The notes beneath the pieces were generated by a model, which was not told the origin of the DNA, made no database searches, and worked only from the letters and a program-made list of their open reading frames with translations. A stretch of 64,000 bases of DNA from Acanthopleura granulata. Lineage: Eukaryota > Mollusca > Polyplacophora > Chitonida > Chitonidae. Below, piece by piece: positions 11,701-21,399 of this stretch. The number at the start of each line of letters is the position of its first letter. The stretch's first letter is position 1. A program made the position numbers and the translations under genes. Location: contig JABBOT010000010.1 in NCBI GenBank assembly GCA_016165875.1, positions 11,869,700-11,933,699 of the forward strand. Direction: 5' to 3'.

Positions 11701-12310
11701 TAAACTCATACATGAAATACTCTACCTATGCACCACCCTTGACTACCGTGGCGTCTGAATATCGTTTGATTGGGTGCCGGCTCATATCGGTATTCCTGGT
11801 AATGAACAGGCCGATCAATTGGCTAAACAAGCTCTTATGTTGCCTGACATAACGCTCACTGTTCCTCTATCGCTAAAAGAAGCAAAAAACTCAGTAAAAC
11901 AAAAGTTCATAGACATGTGGCAGAACGAATGGGATAACTCCGACAAAGGGAGATTTTTCCATGAACACAATTCACTAGTTACCTGTCGCTATGACCTATC
12001 GCTTAGGTGTCGTCAAGACGAAATACTAGTATTTCGACTCCTCTCTGGTCACCTACCCACCAATCTATACTTGAACAGATTTGGTCTCCATGATGCAGGA
12101 CTCTGCGAGGAATGTTTCGTAGAGGATAGTATTCCCCACCTTATGTTTCGATGTCTACGGCATACATACCCCCGTCATACTATGTACGCAGAACTACGCC
12201 TCCTCGGCATCCGCCGCTTTAACGAAGTTACTGTATTGAGCCCTACGAAACAGCAAAATGAGATATTCCAGGCTGTGGCTAATTTTCTAACTAGATGTCA
12301 TAGATTCTAG
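8780..12310 (+). pseudogene. LINE-A ORF2: endonuclease, reverse transcriptase, RNase H
   Basis: The endonuclease starts mid-domain, with LCGDFNAHTPIWGSS near 8955-9000; its first ~70 residues are deleted. The RT fingers include SYRPIALTTALCKLTEKL near 10110. Motif A is near 10310 (IDIEKAY, after a frameshift), then NGVPQDSVLSPTLFNIDI and LFADDKAM, the FADD variant of the catalytic box. RNase H follows, with TDASKC, AEFTAI, FTDSLSS and GNEQADQLAKQA all present. From 10334 to 12310 one frame holds, with a single TGA (11756-11758) just before SFDWVPAHIGIPGNE. A C-terminal Cys/His cluster (LCEECFVEDSIPHLMFRC) ends the protein, as is usual in this group. Confidence 0.88.
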
Positions 12311-12325
12311 ACACCCCACCACAAA

Positions 12326-12347
12326 TTTTTTTTTTTTTTTTTTTTTT
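12326..12347. repeat. T22 homopolymer after LINE-A ORF2
   Basis: A run of 22 T on the LINE sense strand begins 15 bases after the ORF2 stop. It is not a poly(A) tail in the sense orientation. Confidence 0.95.
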
Positions 12348-12569
12348 GGTTAACTGACCAACATAATTCACCGAATGCTAACAACCTCAAACCCCGTCTG
12401 GCGTGCAACGCCCCAGTGGGACTGAAAACGCCAATACAAACTAAATCCCCCTCCCCCTTACACGTTTCTAGTGAGACTTTGTTCAATCTTGAAATCCAGT
12501 TGAACTTCGTTTTTAGGAAACTCACCTGAAGACGACTTACAAATATAAAATATCACTTATAAACTATAC

Positions 12570-12660
12570 ACTTTATAGCACTTATTCTAATGAGGAAGAG
12601 CAAGCTTGTGGTGGCTCCTCTATTTTCGTGAATAATAATATAATTCAGCGGCTCCACGAC
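12570..12660 (+). mobile_element. Short LINE-B endonuclease fragment
   Basis: The segment 'tctaatgaggaagagcaag' to 'aataataatata' matches, on the opposite strand, the LINE-B endonuclease at 22840-22905. Read in sense it gives NEEEQACGGSSIFVNNN, the same protein block. It is an isolated fragment beside the LINE-A 3' end. Confidence 0.6.
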
Positions 12661-12801
12661 ATAATGCAGAACTCCCACTCTCTACTTTTCAACGAATTAC
12701 CAGTGCCTACCTTTGCCGAAGTATACGCCGGGCTAGCCAGAGATGGCATCTATCTAACAGATGAAGGACGCCCAGCACCTGTCAACGGCAGACCTGGCTA
12801 A
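12649..12801 (+). CDS. Small open frame, unrecognised, possible SGNH-hydrolase-like tail
   Basis: A 50-codon open frame contains LLFNELPVPTFAEVYAGLAR then DGIYLTDEGRPAP, ending at TAA 12799-12801. The pattern of a short conserved turn followed by a DG-[IV]-x-L-T block resembles the C-terminal end of SGNH/GDSL-type esterase domains, where the catalytic Asp and His lie. Here the His is replaced by Tyr. The match is weak and the context is transposon debris. It is listed because codon use looks coding-like. There is no evidence for a start codon or splice sites. Confidence 0.25.
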   Translation, partial: RLHDIMQNSHSLLFNELPVPTFAEVYAGLARDGIYLTDEGRPAPVNGRPG

Positions 12802-14489
12802 ATCTTCTCCCAAGGGTTACTTTTCAGGGACATTCGAAACGATAATTTTCAGGACCCAAACCCTCTGAAAGTGATCTTTAGAATTCGAGCACAAATATAC
12901 GTTTTTATGTATGTATTTTTAATGTCTCCATGTCTTTTTTACGTGATTTTTTCACTTTGTATACGCATTTATCGCCCGAATGTCCGGTTTTTTTTTTTTA
13001 GTTTGTGATTGTCCATATATGTATAACCAACCAATGTCAGCCCCTCGTTCTCCCCGTTCGTGCACAAACATTATCACGCGCAGCGTTCCTGATTCTCTAA
13101 TAATATCACGCGCAGCGTTCAACACCACAAAACACAGTTCCAGACATGCGTATCACACATCTATGACGTCATACACACATCATGACGTCATACTCGTACC
13201 TCAAGTACGTCAAGTACCTCCCAGGTTAAAAGATAGAGATGCGCGGTGAAGACCGCATAGTGCCCTACTCATCGGGTAGCGTGCCAAGCAGCTGGAGAAA
13301 CCAAGATAATATATGGTGACGTTTTGAATATCTGCAAAGAAAGTGCAGCAGCTCATACTCAGTAAGACGAACCTTTCAAACCAAGTCATTGTATGCTATT
13401 ACTAGCAAACACAGGGTACAAAATCTTTTAAGAATTTGTATGTTCCATGAAATGTAAAATGTTAAATTAAGATCAGTATATTTGAGAAAGAACATTTATT
13501 TGGAGTAACTATCCAAGCCCAAATTGTCATAAAAATATGTGTTGGATTTATGTGTTTATTGCCTTTTACACTTATTCCTGGGAAAAACAGTTCATGATTG
13601 TGGATTTTTTACACATCAGTACATATTTTTTTGTCCGCTTTTCATAACGTCAACTTTGTTCACAGAAGTCGGAATACAAAATGGATAAAGTTCCTGAATC
13701 ATGAGTATTTTGTGCTACACCGGTGCTAGAAGAGGGGCCGAATTTCGGCATGACTTATGTGTCGTCGAAGTTTTCGCAAACGTCGATCTAACATGGTGGA
13801 AATCCGGCCTACACTGAAAGTAATCGTAGAATGTATCCTGTGCTTTGCGAAATTTAGTTCATAGTTCATATTAAGTAAAACTTCAGTGGTTAAGAAAGGT
13901 CTCGCTCCTCCGCCCCAGTGGTTTAGTTTTTCAAATGTTTGATTACATGATATTAGGTATTTAAGTCAAAGGCACTGTTTAAAGGAAATGACAAGACAGG
14001 CCTGAGCGCTGGATCCCCTGGTCCATACGATCATTTGCTAACCACTACACAAAACGCAACATATGATTACTAGGACATGTATTTGTTACACATCAAGGTG
14101 CAATTAAAATACTTCGTGCAAATCAAAAGACAAAGTTATTGTTTTAACCAAAGGAAGAGGGTCCCCGAAAAGAAATTTTGTATAGAGATTAAACTCACTG
14201 AAATACAAATCCTTGACAAGTTTTCTTCTGTGGCTAAACTTCCTTCATGTTTAAATAAGAGATTGAATATGCCCAAAATTCCATGAAATTGAACAAATTA
14301 AACAATGTGGCATTTTCAGCTGACTGTAGTCTTTTTGCTGATTGACAAATTTATGCTTTTTTGGCAAAATCATATACACCCATGTATTATATATATCGAA
14401 ATTTGAAGAAATAGTAATGTTGGAAAAAATATTCATGATCAATTTAGCGTATCGGCAAGGGGCAGATTTCTCGCCTTATCATATCTCCT
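12802..14489. other. Non-coding stretch with promoter-like sequence motifs
   Basis: No supported gene. It contains a 16-base direct repeat 'atcacgcgcagcgttc' at 13073-13088 and 13105-13120, two CRE octamers (13164-13171 and 13183-13190), and otherwise AT-rich sequence. The ORFs here (for example 12980-13249) have no recognisable motifs. Confidence 0.45.
13164..13190. promoter_or_regulatory. Pair of consensus CRE octamers
   Basis: Two perfect palindromic TGACGTCA sites lie 19 bases apart, start to start (13164 and 13183). Each is embedded in a longer near-repeat, 'atgacgtcatac' and 'atgacgtcatac'. Such octamers are the binding site of CREB/ATF-type bZIP factors. The spacing is close to two helical turns. 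No adjacent transcription start or exon was identified, so function is inferred only. Confidence 0.45.
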
Positions 14490-15025
14490 CCTTTTACTTA
14501 AACTAAAAAACATCGCATGTTCAAAATTAAGTTTGTCAAAGAGGTTGAACAATATTATGTTTATTTCGGTAATGTATTTTTTCTAACAGCTACCAGGACA
14601 GTGGAAATTGACATTTAACCGTTCTCCGTCGGCTGACATGAAATGCCGCCATTCTGTAAAGGCTGTGACCTAATTGTTCAGTGTGCGGAACATTCTTGTC
14701 ACCTTAGACTGTGGTTGAAACTTAAATATGTATCTAAATTTATAAGAAGAAATGATCAGGAAGCTTACTCCCCAAACAACACAATGGTCTTCAGTTGTGG
14801 CGAGAGTAAATACTTGGCAGTGTTGATCACACATGTACTTGTTATGATTAAAATACATAACACTAATAATGCGCCCTGTTCCTATTATGTTACATAAACA
14901 GTCAACTCGGATTTACGTCAGAACTTACAAACAGCTGATATCTCCTAGATCTCTGATTGGCCAACCGTTCATACGCTTAAAAGCGTGAGAGTCTGCAGAT
15001 CCCCAGTCAGCAGCAAAATAATCCA
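14490..15025 (-). repeat. Unclassified ~500 bp dispersed repeat, copy 2 (repeat R)
   Basis: This is the reverse-oriented partner of 3450-3970. The match runs from the 'tgactgggga' block at 15005 through 'aacagctgatatctcctag' (14930-14950) to 'acattaccgaaataaac' in sense orientation. The minus-strand frame at 14670-14858 (MYFNHNKYMCDQHC, then TTEDHCVVWG) aligns with the frame at 3561-3743 of copy 1. Divergence is substantial but colinear. Function and class are unknown. Confidence 0.6.
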
Positions 15026-15597
15026 CACTTCAAACGAATATAATTCAGCAACGATTTCGTATAGATTCAAACAGGTTTCCAACAAGAATTTTGTAATCTT
15101 TTCAATGAACAGTTCGTTAGTCTTGAAGTGTCTCTAATATGATCTAACCATTACTTCAAAATCCAAAAGCATGAAAGACATTTAAGTAAGCCCCAGAAAA
15201 ACACGTCAATTTCTGTCCACGGAATTGGCTCCAGATGACCTAAGTAATCATTGAAGAGAATGCATAGTACTAGAAGGTCACATTATGATATACTGTAAAA
15301 CTGCCGACATTTTGCCTAGAAAGATCTGCAATTAAGTTGTTATCATTTCTCTTTAATCGGTCAGTATGAAAAATATCTTCATTATTTGTATCACTGCTGT
15401 ATGTTGCAATGGGTCAAGGCAACATATCGTAACACAATACATGATTGTTAGAATATTTTGACAAGCTTGTATTGGAGAAAATTTTCGGACAGATGCCAGC
15501 TAAAGGTTTCGTATCTTTCGAATGTACCACCACTGCATGTAACTGGTGAGGGGCATTAGGAGAATGTATCTTCCCAACTGAAAACCGACACTACTTG
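15026..15597. other. Non-coding stretch, nothing recognised
   Basis: No ORF, repeat or signal was recognised between repeat R copy 2 and the LINE-B fragment that follows. Confidence 0.4.
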
Positions 15598-16898
15598 CTT
15601 GGATTCAGTCCATCACCAAGGTTTTAGCCTCAGCCTCGGTGGTGTTGGATCCTCACCAGTAGAACGTTCATACGTTGAAGTTAACGAGCCTTCATTGTAT
15701 CTAAGCATAAATCTAAGCCTTCAATAGGCTACAAAGCTTACACAACAAACCCTGCCTACGACGGTGTTTTGAACCCATTATATTTGTAATAAATGTCCTA
15801 ACAAGGTCCCTTCGTTCGGCGTTCGTGTTTGGGGTCATGTTTGTGAAAACTGACATCAAGCTAGAGGATATTGCTACAGTAGTATTTTTTCAGGAATCCC
15901 CTCCCTGGCTTCTTCCCCAACCTAAATCGATATCTGATTTGCATACAGATAATAAATCCATTACAAATCCTCTTTTGACTCAGCAAGATTTTGCTGAAGT
16001 CAGGGCTAATTATTCGGATTATAAATTTACATATACTAATTCATGGAACGATGAGAACAGGGTTGTGTCTACTTCTTTGTTGGGACAGCAAGCCGCTTCT
16101 CTTCGCCTTCAGTCATCATCTATCTTTTCTGCAGGGATCAGGGGTGTACTCCCTGCTTTATGATATGTCTATTCTGGGTATGCCTTTGAAGCAGTAATAT
16201 GCAGCGACTCGTTGTCCTGCCTTTTGGCAATTGAGAATAATTGATAAATAGATTAATTCTTGAAATATGAGCCATACGCAGAAAATTAATTAAAAGAGGT
16301 GAAGATATTATATTCAGTTGGCTACCAAATCACATCGGTAAACTGGTATAACCACCCTGTCATTGGTCCTAATTCTTATACTCATGGAGTATCTTGTCAA
16401 GAGCATGTTGTTTTTACGAGGTGCCGTATTGGCCATTCTCGTCTGGCACACAGTTTTATCTGGATGGGAGTAGTCTTCGTGAGGATGTTGGATGTGATGC
16501 CGAATATGGTATTAAACATATCCTGATTGACAGTGTAGACTTTCCTGACGGTTAGCAAATGTTCTACACAGTCGGTTCTGAATTATTTGACATCCTACAC
16601 AGTGAGGCTGTCATTAATTTCCTGAAATATATTGGATTGTATCTTAACAAGTGTTCTAGTTTATACTAGTGCACATACATGAATTTTATAACAACTGTGG
16701 CGTTCGAATTTTCAACCGAGGTTTGGCTGTTTTACCTGGTTTTGAACACGTTCATCAACATTATTCTTTTAATTTGTACGTTCTCATCATTTCGAAAATC
16801 ATATACTGATTCTTGATTCAAACATATTCTCGTCATGATATGGCTGAGATATTGACAATGTGGTGTTAAGCCATAATCATTCATTCATTCATTCATTA
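15598..16898 (+). mobile_element. LINE-B fragment: ORF2 C-terminus, RNase H and 3' end
   Basis: It starts within the post-RT region (GIHHQG-like block, aligned with 25030). It then has FAEVRANYSDYKFTYTNSW, where the RNase H first Asp is lost, and IKRGEDIIFSWLPNHIG-like sequence split by a frameshift. The 3' UTR ends with 'gctgagatattgacaatg' and a CATTC repeat tail (16877-16898). It belongs to the same family as 24487-26265 and 34265-39445. It is 5'-truncated, as is common for LINEs. Confidence 0.8.
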
Positions 16899-17384
16899 TT
16901 GTCAGCACAGTATGGCTTCTTAATTTAGGTGTATAAGTTAGTACGCACTATATAAATTCATGACCACAGTATGCAATATTTTATGAAGACTGCCAGATGC
17001 ATGTATGTTTGTAGATTGTGTAATATTTTCTGCCAGGGGCAATGTTTCTTGTTATCAGTAATTTGCACAATCCATATCATTATGACTAAAGTAAACTTTA
17101 GCAATGTACATACTTCAGTGGGTTGTTTTTGCAGTTTGTGTTTTCTTTATCGTGCCTTTTATTATGTAAAAATACGGTGGAGCGGAACGTACCTCATTGA
17201 GCAAGGTGTCTTGAAAATGGACATGTGCACATGTAAGCATTCTTTGTATATTCCGCGGCCTAATGGTAAGCCTGCTGCTGGAGTATAATGACCTAGGAGC
17301 ATGTCATCAATGCAGTCACTGTTAATTCAGGAGCATGCTGGCTTCCTCTTCGGTCGCACGTGGGAAGGTCTGCCAGCAACGTGC
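16899..17384. other. Stretch without supported gene
   Basis: A 105-codon open frame (16971-17288) is Cys-rich but has no recognisable motif, signal peptide or splice support. It is probably a chance frame. Confidence 0.35.
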
Positions 17385-17485
17385 GAATGTTTGTGGGTTT
17401 CCCCCTGGCTGTGCCCAGTTCCTTCCCACCAAAATGCTGGTCGCCTTCGTACAATGAAATGTTTTATTTTAAATAAATAGATCTT
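17385..17485 (+). repeat. Short element 3' end, 'tttcctcccacc' family, copy 1
   Basis: The segment 'ttccttcccaccaaaatgctgg' to 'aaataaatag' is a diverged copy of the sequence at 40165-40258 and 55307-55390. The family end, best seen at 40200-40255, has 'cttgagtacggcgtaaaac' followed by A-rich CAAT/AAAT repeats. It looks like the tail of a SINE or a truncated RTE-like LINE. Confidence 0.55.
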
Positions 17486-17744
17486 CTCAGAGAAGTAAAT
17501 ATTCGTAGCTCAGCAGTGCTCATATGGAAAGCAGATGTTAGGCTTGCTGGCTAGAGAGGTTTGCATGCATGGTTTATGGCTAGAAATTCATCGTGGTTTT
17601 AATATGATGGTCACAGTACAACTTACATTTAATATGTATTTGATTAAATTGATTCTTGATATCAGTAATCTAGTGATTTGACTTAATTCCAATTTCGTAC
17701 TTGTCTACCCACGAAGCAAGTTCACATGTTTTTTTCGTTTAGAA

Positions 17745-18015
17745 CTGCTCAATGACACCTGGTAGCATGGTCAGTTTTAGGCATACTAGGCTTAGTAGGC
17801 CTATATATGTTGACTCTATGTATGTTGACGATTACAAGGTTGTGGGCAGGCTGGTAGCTAAAACTGGCAGAGATATCACGTTTTGGTACATAATAGCCCC
17901 TTTTCATCGCCCATTTCTCGGTTTTATTGAGACAAAACTGGAGCTGACGCTCAATGTTATTCATACTTTTAGCACATTAGCATATAAGGAAAGCATCAAC
18001 ATGTAAAGAACCCTT
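17745..18015 (-). mobile_element. LINE-B reverse-transcriptase fragment (catalytic box region)
   Basis: On the minus strand the sequence reads GSLHVDAFLIC followed by NNIERQLQFCLNKTEKWAM. This is the Y-x-D-D box region and downstream helix of LINE-B RT; the second catalytic Asp is changed to Ala. It aligns with 21400-21480 (minus) and 24580-24670 (plus). Confidence 0.7.
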
Positions 18016-18099
18016 TAGTGTTAGTGTTTCGGCCAAACTATTTATTTTGAAGCTAGAAGTTTCCTCTACATTCGATCGTGTTCTTTTTCAAATTTCCGT

Positions 18100-18745
18100 G
18101 ATCTGTATTGCTCATTCAGGATTTCTGCCTGGTCGCACGAAAACACGTATCAACTCGTGGATGATCGTAGGTTTTACACGGTTCTGACAACTTCCCTGTA
18201 TCTCGGCTTAAAATCTCTTGCATCGATTTACGTTCAAATATTCTTAAATATGTTCGTCGCCTTTGGCAGGTTGAATGGTACCTGCACACTCATGGCATGT
18301 CTCCTAGAGATCAAGCAGTTTAAAACAAAGTGCCGTATGTGAGCATTCTTGTCTCACAGTTTTATCCTGGATCGAAGCAATCCTCCCATATGTTTTGGGT
18401 GTGGCGACCAATATTGCACCAAACATATCCTTGTACATTGTGTAGAATTTGCTTTTGTTTCTCAAGGAACATGGCCGTTATCATAAAATATGCTTTATAA
18501 CATATAAATACATATATATTTACAATATTTCAAATGATAGATTGGTGAAAATTGCGGTTGTCGAATTTTACCAGATATTTGTTTCTTTTCTAACCGGTTT
18601 TTAAAAATGTTTGTTTTGGATGGTTTGAGTGTTTATTACATTAGGTCGAAAAATATTACCTGCTTCTTGGTTTCAACATATTCTCCCTACACTATGGCTG
18701 ACATACTGCCGACGTGGCATTAAGCCATACACATACATTCATTCT
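18100..18745 (+). mobile_element. LINE-B fragment: RNase H C-terminus and 3' end
   Basis: The frame around 18230-18460 carries the C-terminal Cys/His region of LINE-B ORF2, heavily mutated. The 3' UTR then ends in 'actatggctgacatactg' and 'acatacattcattc', the family's CATTC-type tail. The 5' boundary is uncertain. Confidence 0.6.
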
Positions 18746-18749
18746 GACA

Positions 18750-18830
18750 TGTTTCCTCCCATGATGCCGACCACCGTCGCATTAGTGTAATATTCTCCCA
18801 CACGGCGTAAAACTCAAATAAGTTGATTTA
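18750..18830 (+). repeat. Short element 3' end, 'tttcctcccacc' family, copy 2
   Basis: 'gtttcctcccatgatgccg' followed by 'cacggcgtaaaactcaaat' matches the 3' end seen at 40140-40265. It lies directly after a LINE-B tail. Confidence 0.5.
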
Positions 18831-19449
18831 TTATATTGGTGCATATTAATAGGACGATCAAACTGATCAAATGAATTCATATTACCCTATTGACAGCTGA
18901 AAACCGTTCGAAACATTGACAGTTTTTGGTTTACTGGTACAAAACCAGAGGAGCTTAACGAGGTGTGTACTGGCAAGTTTTTCCTCGTCCGTCCGTCTGT
19001 GTTGCGCCTGTTAATTTTTCTTTCAGAACGCAGCTTCTACTTTCTCATATTCTTTCAAAAGAAACTTGTTACAAGTGTAGAGTACATCAAAATACTTCGA
19101 TCATAATGTCAACTGTTAACTTCGATGTCCGGTTGTCTGTCTGCATAAATGTCAGGTGTCCATTAAGATTTCTTTTGAAACGCTAATTCTGCACTTTTTG
19201 TCTGATTTCAACGAAATTTGGTTCAAGTGTAGACTTTTTAAAGCAACACATTTCGTAGAATCGATTTTTAATTTCAAAAACAGGTTGTCTTTGTATTCAT
19301 CCATGCCAGAATGCATAAAAAAACACCAACTAGTGTTACGCGTGTTGCCCACTTTCAACAAACATTGAAACTAGTGAAGACTATATCACCATTTGCAGTA
19401 TAGCCTTTCATAATGGGATGATCAAAACGCTACTCCCTTGTAAGGTTTT

Positions 19450-19680
19450 CGGCTGTGAAAAGAAAGCACCTTAGTTCTGTAGGCAGGGTTGTCGTACAGC
19501 GATTAATCTAGAGCTCTCCTCTTGATTTGTGTTAGAAACAGCACAGGAGCGACCTGTTTGACGTGGGTTGCAAGCCTTAATTCAAGAGGACGGAATCCTG
19601 GTGGCTGAGGGCAAGTTGGTCTTGCAAGAACCTCACACACTCCACTTCTTTCTTGGAGGGATACGGGAGATTCGATGGAT
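19450..19680 (+). mobile_element. LINE-B 5' untranslated region fragment
   Basis: It contains 'cctggtggctgagggcaag' and 'cttgcaagaacctcac', which match the 5' end of LINE-B at 34480-34530 and, inverted, at 24240-24300. No coding sequence follows. It is an isolated 5' remnant. Confidence 0.55.
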
Positions 19681-19804
19681 GCGGTTGAGGCAATCGGATG
19701 GTCATGCTTTGCAACTTCGTAGTCCTAATGGTATGAATTAACAACATAGAGAGTCTGATCTGTCGTAAATTTGTTGTTTGTGGGATATTCGTTAAGGCGG
19801 TGGC

Positions 19805-20345
19805 TGCTGGGTCAATTGGGTATTTTACGCCACTTCGGCAATTTTTCAGCCACATCGTGGCGAGAACATGTTTAAACCATGAATCGATATATGGTTTTCA
19901 AGTAGAAAATGTGAACATGCAAAACAAATGATAAAACAGACCTGATTAAACCCAGGTAAAATAACCAGACCGCGGTTAAATCCAGAATAATTTTTAAAAT
20001 TCTAATGTGTAACCACACACTACCAATATGTATGTATAATGTAAAAGGAATTCTATCTCACAATGTAATCCCATATATTGTAAGTAATGAATGACTGCAT
20101 CGCCAATGACGCTGTCAAATAAGGCAAATATAGTGCTGACTGTGTAGAATCTGCGGATATGAGCAAACTCTACACGGTCAAACAGGATATGTTTGATGCC
20201 GTATTGCGCATCACATCCAACACACTCAAGAGCACTGCTCCCATCCAGGATAACTCTGTGTTGGACCAAAATGCCTAACACGGCATCTTTCTAAAACTAC
20301 TTGGTCTCTACGAGACATACCAAGAGTATAAGAATTATAGCCAAG
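19805..20345 (-). mobile_element. LINE-B fragment: ORF2 C-terminus and 3' UTR, minus strand
   Basis: The minus-strand frame 19994-20281 reads ILDGSSALECVGCDAQYGIK then HILFDRVEFAHIRRFYTV. This is the C-terminal Cys/His and helical end of LINE-B ORF2. The 3' UTR continues to about 19810 with 'cgccacgatgtggctgaaaa'. The usual CATTC tail is missing. Confidence 0.75.
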
Positions 20346-20574
20346 ATTCCGTGGGTTTAGAGGATTTTGATTAATTTGTACAAGGTTTGTGATTAATAGA
20401 GAAACAGCAGGAGAATCAGGTAAAGTAGCAGGTTTTTCAATCGGTTTGTGATGAAGAAATGGCCGTGTTACCCAAGGGTTTCATGACCAAGTTCTGTGAC
20501 TTTCTATACCAAGGGCCAAGTGAATGATGTTTGAATCCATATCGAAACGAAAGGTTTCTTGACAACATTGGCAT

Positions 20575-20895
20575 GTGTAGATTAAGTAAGGCCAACCAGA
20601 CGTTTCGCTTTTTGATATGATATATTATTTTTGCATTTAATTGCTATGATTTTTTCTTTTTCGAAGACAGGATAATCCATGGGAGAGGTCATAAGGGCTC
20701 CGCTGCAATTCAAGCATTTTATCGGGTTTTTATTGAGCACATTTAAAACAGACCAGTTTCTTACGGCGTTGGCCATTGCCATGGCCAAAACATCTGCCAG
20801 GACAAACACCGAGTATATTAGGTATAAATAATTCTACTGGCACACTGTACGGCCCTATAAATATTAATGTTGGGAGAGACGGTTTATTAAATGAT
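20575..20895 (-). mobile_element. LINE-B ORF1 fragment, minus strand
   Basis: Two overlapping minus-strand frames carry IFIGPYSVPVELFIP, GHGNGQRRKKLVCFKC and DYPVFEKEKIIAIKC. These are zinc-knuckle and basic C-terminal motifs of ORF1. The same blocks appear at 23700-23860 (minus) and 35460-35570 (plus). A frameshift separates the two frames. Confidence 0.65.
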
Positions 20896-21085
20896 ACGAG
20901 ATAGGTAGAACCATCCCTAAGACCTCGACGAATCCAAAGCAAACCCTGACACGATAATGACTGTCGCAAAGCCACAAAGAACCTTAAATAGGCGGATCGC
21001 AGATTGAATCACTGTCGTAATCATAATAATTCAAACCAGGTTCCTATGTTTACAGTTACAGCCTGTCCATTAATTAGGTCACCTG
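20895..21085 (+). mobile_element. LINE-B ORF2 linker fragment, plus strand
   Basis: 'actgtcgcaaagccacaaag' through 'aattcaaaccaggttccta' aligns with 29870-29990 and 36410-36530, the Arg/Asn-rich linker between endonuclease and RT. It abuts the minus-strand ORF1 fragment, so two pieces meet in opposite orientation. Confidence 0.65.
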
Positions 21086-21172
21086 GCTACACGCTCTCAA
21101 GAATTCGAAGTCAGATGTTCTGGGCTAACATGAAAATGGTCACTACCACAAAGATCATCATGCTCCTTCCAA

Positions 21173-21214
21173 GAAAAATCAGGGAAAAGTGCCACCAATT
21201 TTCCCTGATTTTTC
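21173..21214. repeat. Perfect 16-bp hairpin at a LINE-B rearrangement junction
   Basis: Arms 21173-21188 (gaaaaatcagggaaaa) and 21199-21214 are exact reverse complements separated by a 10-base loop. The left arm belongs to an antisense LINE-B endonuclease piece. The right arm is followed at once by antisense LINE-B post-RT sequence (from about 21220). Confidence 0.9.
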
Positions 21215-21399
21215 TTTCTCATTTCTTATCAAATATAACCCCTAAAAATTTATTTTTCCCAAAAATCTTCACTGGTTCAACAAAACATTTAAGCTCAAAG
21301 TCTAGATGAAGTTTCCTTTTATTGCAAAAATGCATACCGACGGTTTTAGATGTAGGAAACTAAAACACTGGCACCTGTCCATTACTCGATCTCATTGAG

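Larger units (their letters stand above)
7683..12535 (+). mobile_element. LINE-A: I-group non-LTR retrotransposon, nearly full length
   Basis: ORF1 with zinc knuckles is followed by ORF2 with apurinic endonuclease, reverse transcriptase and RNase H domains in order. An RNase H after the RT, plus a gag-like ORF1, places it in the I group of LINEs (I, Nimb or related). The 3' region after the ORF2 stop has a T22 run at 12326-12347, then about 190 bases of probable 3' UTR. The 3' boundary is approximate. It copies itself by target-primed reverse transcription. This copy has several frameshifts and an internal deletion, yet its 3' two kilobases are unusually well preserved. Confidence 0.85.

Noticed and set aside
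16971..17288. A Cys-rich 105-codon frame that might be a secreted protein
   Set aside because: It has no signal peptide, splice support or repeated Cys framework, and is surrounded by repeats.
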